Assembly (NCBI GenBank): GCA_937879875.1
Contig: CALFMN010000041.1
Span: forward strand, 1 to 6,296
Length of the DNA: 6,296 nt
Direction: 5' to 3'
Source of the DNA: an uncultured Chloroflexota bacterium
GTDB taxonomy: Bacteria > Chloroflexota > Dehalococcoidia > CAUJGQ01
The notes under the pieces are model-generated. The model saw only the letters and a program-made list of their open reading frames with translations, searched no databases and was not told the origin of the DNA. Position 1 is the first letter of the stretch. Every line of letters begins with the position of its first letter. Positions 1 to 5,375 of this stretch are shown here, piece by piece. A program made the translations under genes and the position numbers.

Positions 1-97
1 GTCATCGGTCAGGCGAACGACCCACCGGTGTCAAGCATCATCTGACGAGGTGTCCTCCGCTGCATGCGTGCGGCAAGCATAGCCCGCCGGATCGACG

Positions 98-109
98 CAG
101 GCTAGCCTG
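98..109. repeat. perfect 12-bp palindrome in the region upstream of the sugar dehydrogenase gene
   Basis: CAGGCTAGCCTG equals its own reverse complement. It lies about 120 bases before the first gene, in a stretch (1-231) where I find no supportable gene and no convincing -35/-10 pair. A symmetric site upstream of a gene could be an operator, but a 12-bp palindrome without a second copy or a recognised regulator consensus is weak evidence. No regulator gene is visible nearby. Confidence 0.2.
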
Positions 110-231
110 AGGGGTAGCTGGCAACATGGTGACTGCAGGTTAACGATTGAACGCTTACCATCGCCGGCGCCCGCGCTTATGCTGATCGCAGGCACGAACA
201 GCGTGCTCCGAGGGTGTCAGCGAGAACGTTT

Positions 232-1587
232 ATGCCGTCCGCCGCCCGAATTCGCCGCTCCAGCCGTCTCGCCTCGCTGGTGATCGCGCTGCTGGTCCTG
301 AGCGCCTGCAGCTCGCACGGCGGGTCTCGGCGCGCAACGCCGCGCCCAGCGACGCGGTCACAGCCGCTGGCGGCTCGGCAAGCCGGCCTGAATCCCTCGC
401 CGCCGCAGCAACCGTCAGACCCGCCGCTCCTCGTTGCAACAAAGCCCGATCTGCCGCCGCAGGATGCACCGCTGGCGGCCGCCAACGTGCAGGTGCCCGC
501 TGCGCTCAGCGGCACGTTTCCGGCCGGCCGCATGCTGAACCTGCCGGCCGGCTTTCAGGCAAGCGTCTATGCGCTGCCGGGTGGCGGGCCGCGCTTCATG
601 GCGCTGAGCCCGGACGGCCATGTCTTCGCGGCGTTGATGAGCCGCGGCCAGGTGGTCGAGCTCGTGGACGACGGCAGCGGCGCCTTCGCTGCCGTGCAGC
701 CGGTGATCGACGGGCTGAACGAGCCGAGCAGCCTGAGCTTCTTCGGCGGCTATCTCTACGTGGGCGAGACGAATCAGATCGACCGCTACCCCTATCAGGA
801 CGGCGGCGTGGACACGGGCCAGAAGCAGGTGGTGGTGCCGCATCTGCCGACCGGGGGGCACGCCACGCGCACGGTCGGCTTCGGTCCGGATGGCCTGCTG
901 TATGTCGCGGTCGGCTCGTCCTGCAACGTCTGCGTCGAGCAGAACCCGCTGCGCGCCGCAATCACGGTCTACCAGCCGGACGGCAGCGATGGTCAGACGT
1001 ATGCCGTCGGCCTGCGCAACGCCGTCGGCTTCACCTGGCAACCCGGTACGGGCGACATGTGGGCGACGGTGAACGGCCGCGACAACATCGGCGACGACAT
1101 GGGCCTGAGCGGCGCGCAGGCGACCCAGGTGACCGACGACCTGCCGCCGGACTACGTCACGCGCATCAGCGACGGCGGCAACTACGGCTGGCCGGGCTGC
1201 TACGGCGACCATCAACTCGACCCGAAGTTCGGCGATGCGGCCTTCTGCGCCACGACGCTGGCGCCCAGCGTTGAGATTCAGGCGCATTCGGCGCCGCTCG
1301 GGCTGGCGTTCTATGCGGGCTCCGCCTTTCCGCAGCAGTATCAGGGAGACCTCTTCGTGGCGCTGCACGGCTCGTGGAATCGATCGGTGCCGACCGGCTA
1401 CAAGGTCGTACGCGTGCACTTTGAGAACGGACAGCCAGTCGCCGTGTTCGACTTCGCTGCAGGGTTTTACGCGGGCGGCCAGGCGTGGGCACGGCCGGTC
1501 GGCATCCTCGGCCTGCCGGACGGCTCGCTGCTCGTCAGCAACGACGAGGGCGGCGCGATCCTGCGCATCAGCTACGGCGGCAACTGA
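232..1587 (+). CDS. PQQ-type glucose/sorbosone (pyranose) dehydrogenase family lipoprotein
   Basis: Predicted 451-residue secreted lipoprotein of the soluble sugar dehydrogenase beta-propeller family (GSDH / L-sorbosone dehydrogenase-like). Family members oxidise sugars or polyols outside the cytoplasm using pyrroloquinoline quinone; the substrate here is unknown. Residues 1-26 form a lipoprotein signal: Arg-rich start, hydrophobic LASLVIALLVLSA, then Cys26 in an LSAC lipobox. Residues 27 to about 95 are a Pro/Ala/Ser/Arg-rich tether. The propeller follows with family hallmarks: GGHATR (His210, the candidate catalytic base), GFGPDGLLYVAVG, SSCNVC (Cys231, Cys234), GLRNAVGFTW (Arg262), NYGWPGCYG, LHGSWNR (about 379-385) and a closing ARPVGILGLPDGSLLVSNDEGG. 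Cys323 and Cys339 may pair as a disulfide. I chose ATG 232 because it places Arg residues directly before the hydrophobic core. GTG 214 in frame would add six residues but has no properly spaced ribosome site. No PQQ biosynthesis gene or electron-acceptor gene is in the window. The family call is firm; PQQ dependence is inferred. Confidence 0.88.
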   Translation: MPSAARIRRSSRLASLVIALLVLSACSSHGGSRRATPRPATRSQPLAARQAGLNPSPPQQPSDPPLLVATKPDLPPQDAPLAAANVQVPAALSGTFPAGRMLNLPAGFQASVYALPGGGPRFMALSPDGHVFAALMSRGQVVELVDDGSGAFAAVQPVIDGLNEPSSLSFFGGYLYVGETNQIDRYPYQDGGVDTGQKQVVVPHLPTGGHATRTVGFGPDGLLYVAVGSSCNVCVEQNPLRAAITVYQPDGSDGQTYAVGLRNAVGFTWQPGTGDMWATVNGRDNIGDDMGLSGAQATQVTDDLPPDYVTRISDGGNYGWPGCYGDHQLDPKFGDAAFCATTLAPSVEIQAHSAPLGLAFYAGSAFPQQYQGDLFVALHGSWNRSVPTGYKVVRVHFENGQPVAVFDFAAGFYAGGQAWARPVGILGLPDGSLLVSNDEGGAILRISYGGN

Positions 1588-1667
1588 ACGAGGGCGCGGC
1601 GGACGGGTCCACGTGCCGCCCGCTCACCGGCAAAACGCGTACCTTCGCGATTTCCTTCACGAACCGC

Positions 1668-1696
1668 TTGACAGGCGATCCAGCTAAGTGTAGATT
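1668..1696 (+). promoter_or_regulatory. sigma70-type promoter of the phasin-like gene
   Basis: A perfect -35 box TTGACA (1668-1673) is followed by exactly 17 bases and a -10 box TAGATT (1691-1696, 4 of 6 to consensus). Transcription would begin near 1703, giving a leader of about 86 bases before ATG 1789. It lies in the gap after the sugar dehydrogenase gene, so the phasin-like gene is probably transcribed independently. Confidence 0.7.
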
Positions 1697-1774
1697 GCAC
1701 ATAGATGAGAGCTGGGGCGCCGGACAGGAGCCGCGTCGCGGGGCCATCCCACCAGCGCAAGCTACACGTCGTAA

Positions 1775-1779
1775 GGAGG
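1775..1779 (+). promoter_or_regulatory. strong ribosome binding site fixing the phasin-like start
   Basis: GGAGG, within AAGGAGGGG at 1773-1781, sits 9 bases before ATG 1789. It decides the start against an in-frame ATG at 1705, which would add 28 Arg-rich residues, has no comparable site and lies essentially at the predicted transcription start. Confidence 0.8.
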
Positions 1780-1788
1780 GGAGTCATC

Positions 1789-2247
1789 ATGGCAACCGCA
1801 CAGCAGGCCCAGGCCGAGAAGAGCCCGGCGCAGGCGCTGGTCGAGGCCAACGCCGCCGTTTTCAATACCGTGGTCGAGGCCGGCTACAAAGCGCAGACGC
1901 GCTCGCTCAACGTGGCGCGCGTCTTGATCGAGGCGTTCAACCGCCAGCAGCAGAACGGCCGCCGCTATGTCGAGCAGCTCGCCAACCCGGCGACGCCGTG
2001 GTTCTCGCCCGAGCGCTACAACGCCTACATGAGCGTGCTGGTCGAAAACCAGAACGAGGCGCTGCGCGTCGGCCGCGAGTGGATCGACGAGCTGAACGCC
2101 GCGGCCGCGGAGAGCCGGCAGACGCTCGAGACGCTGGCCAAGCAGGCCGGCACGGTGCGCGAGGCGCAGCAGGCGATCTGGGGCGAGGGCTTCGCGGCCG
2201 TGCGCAACTACGCCGGCAACTTCCGCCCTGCAGCCGCCACCGCTTAG
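1789..2247 (+). CDS. phasin-like, Cys-free helical protein
   Basis: Predicted 152-residue cytoplasmic protein with no signal peptide, no membrane segment and no cysteine. It looks almost entirely alpha-helical and amphipathic: a long helix at roughly residues 12-66 rich in Ala, Gln, Glu and Arg, a Pro/Trp break at 67-74 (NPATPWFSPE), a second helical region at about 75-140, and an Ala-rich tail. Length, composition and helix-break-helix layout resemble phasins, which coat polyhydroxyalkanoate granules, but I see no diagnostic motif and no PHA synthase or depolymerase nearby. Other helical stress or surface-coating proteins remain possible. The gene stands alone, with its own promoter at 1668-1696, a strong ribosome site and a Rho-independent terminator 24 bases after the stop, suggesting high, independent expression. 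The gene call is secure; the phasin assignment is moderate inference. Confidence 0.62.
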   Translation: MATAQQAQAEKSPAQALVEANAAVFNTVVEAGYKAQTRSLNVARVLIEAFNRQQQNGRRYVEQLANPATPWFSPERYNAYMSVLVENQNEALRVGREWIDELNAAAAESRQTLETLAKQAGTVREAQQAIWGEGFAAVRNYAGNFRPAAATA

Positions 2248-2271
2248 ACCGCGCGGTACACGGCCACAACT

Positions 2272-2301
2272 AACCCCCGGTCGAATCGGCCGGGGGTTTT
2301 T
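2272..2301 (+). terminator. Rho-independent terminator after the phasin-like gene
   Basis: AACCCCCGG (2272-2280) pairs perfectly with CCGGGGGTT (2290-2298) around a 9-base loop, and T residues run from 2297 to 2301. The stem begins 24 bases after the phasin-like stop codon. It is a classical intrinsic terminator for rightward transcription and the strongest one in the window. Confidence 0.9.
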
Positions 2302-2387
2302 GCATTGTGCGCGACGCAGTGTCCCGGCGAGGCGCTGCGGAAACCGCACCACCAGGACGCTTTCCGCCAAGATCCAGGCGCGTTATG

Positions 2388-2416
2388 TTGCAATCAGGCG
2401 GAAAAGTAATTAGACT
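2388..2416 (+). promoter_or_regulatory. probable sigma70-type promoter of the small CxHHW gene
   Basis: TTGCAA (2388-2393, 4 of 6 to the -35 consensus), a 17-base spacer and TAGACT (2411-2416, 4 of 6 to the -10 consensus). The arrangement closely matches the promoter at 1668-1696, with the same spacing and a near-identical -10 box. It lies downstream of the terminator at 2272-2301. Transcription would start near 2423, leaving about 175 bases of leader before ATG 2598. Confidence 0.5.
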
Positions 2417-2422
2417 GATACC

Positions 2423-2597
2423 GATCCTCGGGACGCTATTCATGGTTCCGGGCGGGCGCCATCGGGCTGCGCCGCTCGCCACCTCGGGCGTCTCATTCGG
2501 CTGCGACCCCGAAGTAGCCACGCGGAGTATGCGAGGGCTGCCTGGCGCAGACCGCGGGTGCGCCGGCCCACGCCTTCGTTTGAGAGGGAGGGGCTTT
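2423..2597 (+). other. predicted long leader of the small CxHHW gene, with a hairpin
   Basis: If the promoter at 2388-2416 is right, this stretch is an untranslated leader. It contains GGCGCA (2544-2549) pairing with TGCGCC (2559-2564), and an outer GGGC (2535-2538) pairing with GCCC (2566-2569), about 30 bases before the start codon. I recognise no known riboswitch. An open frame runs through from 2307, but it lacks its own ribosome site and its composition is Arg/Pro/Gly-rich without domain features, so I treat it as non-coding. The remainder of the gap, 2302-2387, shows nothing I can name. Confidence 0.3.
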
Positions 2598-2768
2598 ATG
2601 GAAGGCCTGGAACTGCCCGTCGAGCCAATCTGCGCACACCACTGGCAGATTGATCCGCCGGCCGGCAGCAGCAGCCACGCCGTCTGCCGCAAGTGCGGCG
2701 AGGAGCGAGACTTCCGCAACAGTGAGGTCGAGCACCCTTACCGCCTGCAACGGGGCAGACGCGCCTGA
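2598..2768 (+). CDS. small CxHHW zinc-ribbon-like protein of unknown function
   Basis: Predicted 56-residue soluble protein. It has Cys12-Ala-His14-His15-Trp near the N-terminus (CAHHWQIDPP) and a C30-x2-C33 knuckle (CRKCGEERDFRNS). Cys12 or the histidines plus Cys30/Cys33 could bind one zinc ion, as in a minimal zinc ribbon. To my memory, similar short proteins with a CxHHW...CxxCGxxRxFxNS pattern occur as uncharacterised genes in Chloroflexota and Actinobacteria; no function is established that I know of. ATG 2598 is fixed by GGAGG at 2587-2591, six bases upstream, and by the onset of the conserved-looking part. A longer in-frame reading back to 2307 is rejected. The gene appears monocistronic and converges on livF, with a hairpin at 2785-2831 between them. 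The residue pattern makes it very likely a real gene; metal binding is inferred. Confidence 0.75.
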   Translation: MEGLELPVEPICAHHWQIDPPAGSSSHAVCRKCGEERDFRNSEVEHPYRLQRGRRA

Positions 2769-2784
2769 TCACCCCGGCAATCCC

Positions 2785-2831
2785 GCAAGACACGCAACGA
2801 GGAGAGCCGCAGTGCTCTCCTCGCGTCTTGC
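2785..2831. terminator. long hairpin between convergent genes, probable bidirectional terminator
   Basis: CGAGGAGAGC (2798-2807) pairs perfectly with GCTCTCCTCG (2814-2823) over a 6-base loop. Below an asymmetric internal loop (2792-2797 against 2824), GCAAGAC (2785-2791) pairs with GTCTTGC (2825-2831), giving 17 base pairs in total. It lies 16 bases after the small gene's stop and 46 bases beyond the livF stop on the other strand. Neither side has a T-tract, so it is not a textbook intrinsic terminator. It could act with Rho or protect 3' ends. Confidence 0.6.
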
Positions 2832-2877
2832 CCCGCTGCCATGCTCTGCCAGGGCGCCGATCGTCGTCCCGCCTCGT

Positions 2878-3612
2878 TCACGACGGGCCGCTCACGCCGA
2901 CGCCGCCCAGGTAGGCCGCCACGATGCGCTCGTCATGGGCCAGCTCGGCCCCGGTGCCTTCCAGCACGACTTGACCCGTTTCGACCACGTACACGCGATC
3001 GCTCAGGGCCAATGCCTTGCGCGCGTTCTGCTCCACCAGCAGAATCGTCCGGCCTTCCTCGTGGATCTCGCGCAGGATGCCGAAGATATAGTTCACCAGT
3101 TGCGGCGCCAGCCCCATGCTCGGCTCGTCCAGCAGCAGTAATGCCGGACGCGCCAGCAACCCGCGCGCGATCGCCAACATCTGCTGCTCACCGCCGGAGA
3201 GCGTGCCCGCCGGCGCATCGCGCCGGGCCGCCAGGATGGGAAAGCGGTCGAGCAGTTGGCCGATCTCGGCGTTGAGCGCAGCCCGGTCGCGGCGTCGGTA
3301 GCCGCCCAACTCCAGGTTCTCCAACACCGTCATCTGCGCCAGGATCTGCCGCCCCTCCGGTACCAGCACCACGCCCATGCCCACCAGATCACTGGCGGAA
3401 CGCCGGGTCACGTCCTCACCGCGGTAGCGCACGACGCCGGCACGCGGCTGCACGAGTCCCATGATCGCGGACAGCGTCGAGGTCTTGCCCGCGCCGTTCG
3501 CGCCCACGAGGCTCACCAGCGCGCCTTCCTCCACGCGCAGGTTGACGTTGCGCACCGCCTGCACGCGGCCGTAGCTGACCGCGAGCCCCTCGACCTCGAG
3601 CAGCGGCGGCAT
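2878..3612 (-). CDS. livF: branched-chain amino acid type ABC transporter ATPase LivF
   Basis: Predicted 244-residue cytoplasmic ATPase that pairs with LivG to power import through LivH/LivM. In order: Walker A GANGAGKTS (37-45), VPEGRQI in the Q-loop region (about 84-90), ABC signature LSGGEQQMLAIARG (138-151), Walker B LLLLDEP (158-164, Asp162 and Glu163), and LLVEQN (191-196), where the usual switch His is Gln195, as is usual in LivF. It ends in the family-typical AAYLGG followed by a short tail. Length matches the family. ATG 3610-3612 overlaps the livG stop as TGATG, and GGAGG at 3620-3624 lies seven bases upstream, so translation is probably coupled to livG. A same-frame open extension upstream to 4149 is only livG read out of frame. 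Last gene of the operon. Substrate specificity (branched-chain amino acids, other amino acids, urea or amides) cannot be told from the ATPase. Confidence 0.93.
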   Translation of the reverse strand: MPPLLEVEGLAVSYGRVQAVRNVNLRVEEGALVSLVGANGAGKTSTLSAIMGLVQPRAGVVRYRGEDVTRRSASDLVGMGVVLVPEGRQILAQMTVLENLELGGYRRRDRAALNAEIGQLLDRFPILAARRDAPAGTLSGGEQQMLAIARGLLARPALLLLDEPSMGLAPQLVNYIFGILREIHEEGRTILLVEQNARKALALSDRVYVVETGQVVLEGTGAELAHDERIVAAYLGGVGVSGPS

Positions 3613-4490
3613 CAGCGTGCCTCCGTCTCGGCGCCCGGCCGCGGCGCCTCGCCCTGGGCCGGCGCCGGCTCGATCAGGCTGCCGGCGGCGGTCTCCAGCG
3701 TCGCGATAGTCTCCTGAACGTCCGCGGCCTGATCGTCGTCTGTGCCCAGATAGGCGGCGATCACCGCCTCGTCGCGGCTGACCTCCGCGGGGGTTCCGTC
3801 CGCGATCACGCGGCCGAAGTCGAGCACGGTGATGCCGTCGCATACCTCCATCACCAGGCGCACGTTGTGTTCGACGAGCAGCACCGTCAGACCGTCGCCG
3901 ACCAGCGAGCGCACCAGGCGGCCCAGCGCCCGCGCTTCCGTGCCGTTCATGCCGGCCGCCGGCTCGTCGAGCAGCAGCAGCCGCGGCTCTGAGCCCAGCG
4001 CCCGTGCGATCTCCAAACGGCGCTGGTCGCCGTAGGAGAGATTCGAGGCGCGGACCTCCGCCAGATCGGAAACGTCCACGCGTGCCAGCAGGCGCAACGC
4101 CTCGTCGCGCAGCCGACGTTCCTCGGCCGCCACGCGCGGGCTGAACCACAGCCGCTCAAGCAGGGTATCGGTGCGGCGCGTATGCTGGCCCACCGTAACG
4201 TTCTCCCGCGCGGTCATCGCGGGAAAGAGGCGGATGTTCTGATACGTGCGGCGAATGCCGAGCGCGGCGACGCGATAGGGCGGCAACCGGTCAATGCGCT
4301 GCCCGTCGAAGCAGATAGCGCCGCGATCTGGCCGCATCAGGCCGGAGATCAGGTTGATCAGCGTGGTCTTGCCGGCGCCGTTCGGGCCGATCAGGCCGTG
4401 CACCTGGCCCTGGGCGACGCCGAAGCTGACGCCATCGACGGCACTGACGCCGCCGAAGGCCTTGCCAACGGCGTCAAGCTGGAGGAGCAA
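3612..4490 (-). CDS. livG: branched-chain amino acid type ABC transporter ATPase LivG
   Basis: Predicted 292-residue cytoplasmic ATPase, partner of LivF. It has Walker A GPNGAGKTT (35-43), Q-loop Gln84 in RRTYQNIRLF, the LivG-type signature LSYGDQRRLEIARAL (151-165), Walker B LLLLDEP (171-177) and switch His208 in LLVEHN. The conserved core ends at AAYLG (245-249). About 43 residues rich in Ala, Glu, Pro and Gln follow, making the protein longer than the roughly 255 residues usual for LivG. The start is a TTG at 4488-4490, supported by GGAGG at 4497-4501, six bases upstream, and by the protein beginning directly at the expected first beta strand (LLQLDAVGKAFGG). The start lies 17 bases inside livM and the stop overlaps the livF start, so the genes are almost certainly cotranscribed and translationally coupled. 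Confidence 0.93.
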   Translation of the reverse strand: MLLQLDAVGKAFGGVSAVDGVSFGVAQGQVHGLIGPNGAGKTTLINLISGLMRPDRGAICFDGQRIDRLPPYRVAALGIRRTYQNIRLFPAMTARENVTVGQHTRRTDTLLERLWFSPRVAAEERRLRDEALRLLARVDVSDLAEVRASNLSYGDQRRLEIARALGSEPRLLLLDEPAAGMNGTEARALGRLVRSLVGDGLTVLLVEHNVRLVMEVCDGITVLDFGRVIADGTPAEVSRDEAVIAAYLGTDDDQAADVQETIATLETAAGSLIEPAPAQGEAPRPGAETEAR

Positions 4491-5370
4491 CGGGCTCCTC
4501 CCTTCGCGCCCAGCTGCGCGGCGCCTCGGTAAACAGCGAGACGAGGCCGCGCGGCAGGAAGAGGATGACCAGCAGCAGCACGACGCCGCTGACCAGCGTG
4601 CGGTCCGGTCCGGGTTGAATGCCGAACGAGCGCAGGTGCCGCAGCGCCTCGGGCAGCACCGTGATCAGCCCCGCGCCCAGCACCGGGCCGACGAAGATAT
4701 TCATGCCCCCGACCACGGCGAAGACGAGAATATCGACCGCCTCGCCGAAGCCGTAGTCGTTCGGATCGACGATGAAACGCAGGTGCGCCTGCAAGCCGCC
4801 GGCCAGTCCGGCGATGAAGGCGCCCAGTACGAAGGCGAGCAGCTTGTAGAAGGTCGTATTCACGCCCATCGTGCGCGCGGCCGATTCATCCTCGCGGATC
4901 GCCTCCCAGGCAAAGCCCGTGCGCGAGCCGCGCAGCCGCCAGAAACAGTACAGCAATACGAGCAACAGGCCGAAGATATGGTACCAGCGCGTCTGCTGCG
5001 GGATGCCGTTGATGCCGAGCGCGCCGCCGGCGTAGTCCCAGTTGATGAAGAACAGGCGCACGACCTCGCCGAAACCGATCGTGGCGATGGCAAGAAAGAC
5101 CCCGCGCAGCCGCAGCACCGGCAGGCCGAGCGGCACCGCGACGAGCGCCGCGACGAGCGCTCCGCCAGGCAGCACCGCCCAGAATGGCCAGTGACCGTGA
5201 ATCGTCAGCAGGGCCGAAACGTAGGCGCCGATCGCCATGAAGCCGGCGTTGGCGAGCGAGAGCAGGCCGGCGGCGAGCGTCAGATAAATGCTCAGGCCGA
5301 GGATCGCGTTCAGGCCGAAGAAATTGATCGTGCTGCTGTTCTGATTATAGAACTCCTGCAACCAGCCCAC
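4474..5370 (-). CDS. livM: branched-chain amino acid type ABC transporter permease LivM
   Basis: Inner-membrane permease subunit forming the transport channel with LivH. The protein is very hydrophobic, with many transmembrane helices and family stretches (numbered from the GTG start): LGLSIYLTLAAGLLSLANAG (25-44), LAIATIGFGEVVRLFF (93-108), REDESAARTMGVN (159-171, the cytoplasmic loop that contacts the ATPases), FIAGLAGGLQAH (185-196), VVGGMNIFVGPVLGAG (219-234) and a C-terminal LFLPRGL. I chose GTG 5368-5370 (298 residues) because GGGAGG at 5381-5386 lies 10 bases upstream. A TTG at 5377-5379 in the same frame overlaps the livH stop (TTGA) and would give 301 residues, but that ribosome site would be only one base away. 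No ATG exists before the conserved region. The 3' end overlaps livG by 17 bases. Family is certain; the exact start is less so. Confidence 0.92.
   Translation of the reverse strand: MGWLQEFYNQNSSTINFFGLNAILGLSIYLTLAAGLLSLANAGFMAIGAYVSALLTIHGHWPFWAVLPGGALVAALVAVPLGLPVLRLRGVFLAIATIGFGEVVRLFFINWDYAGGALGINGIPQQTRWYHIFGLLLVLLYCFWRLRGSRTGFAWEAIREDESAARTMGVNTTFYKLLAFVLGAFIAGLAGGLQAHLRFIVDPNDYGFGEAVDILVFAVVGGMNIFVGPVLGAGLITVLPEALRHLRSFGIQPGPDRTLVSGVVLLLVILFLPRGLVSLFTEAPRSWARREEPVAPPA
4497..4501 (-). promoter_or_regulatory. ribosome binding site deciding the TTG start of livG
   Basis: On the minus strand GGAGG lies inside livM's coding sequence, six bases before TTG 4490. With no nearby ATG, this well-spaced site is the main evidence that livG starts at a TTG. 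Confidence 0.75.
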
Positions 5371-5375
5371 CGCGC

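Noticed and set aside
1..45. Possible C-terminal end of an upstream gene (frame 1 open to TGA at 43-45)
   Set aside because: Fourteen codons with no recognisable motif; too short to support a gene.
147..183. Possible promoter for the sugar dehydrogenase gene (TTGAAC at 147 and TATGCT at 178)
   Set aside because: The spacer would be 25 bases, far from the usual 16-18, so the pair is not convincing.
415..1419. 334-residue open frame on the minus strand opposite the sugar dehydrogenase gene
   Set aside because: It is Arg/Ala/His-rich with no domain pattern and lies antisense to a gene with clear family motifs. Long antisense frames are expected in high-GC DNA.
1594..1625. GC-rich partial inverted repeat after the sugar dehydrogenase stop, as a terminator
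   Set aside because: Pairing needs bulges and there is no T-tract. It is not distinguishable from chance in such GC-rich sequence.
2307..2597. Long N-terminal extension of the small CxHHW protein
   Set aside because: It starts directly after the terminator with no ribosome site, crosses a probable promoter, and its sequence has no recognisable features. ATG 2598 has a well-placed GGAGG.
3613..4149. N-terminal extension of livF by about 179 residues
   Set aside because: The stretch is livG read in another frame. The extension is Arg/Gly-rich, and the ribosome site plus family alignment place livF's start at 3612.
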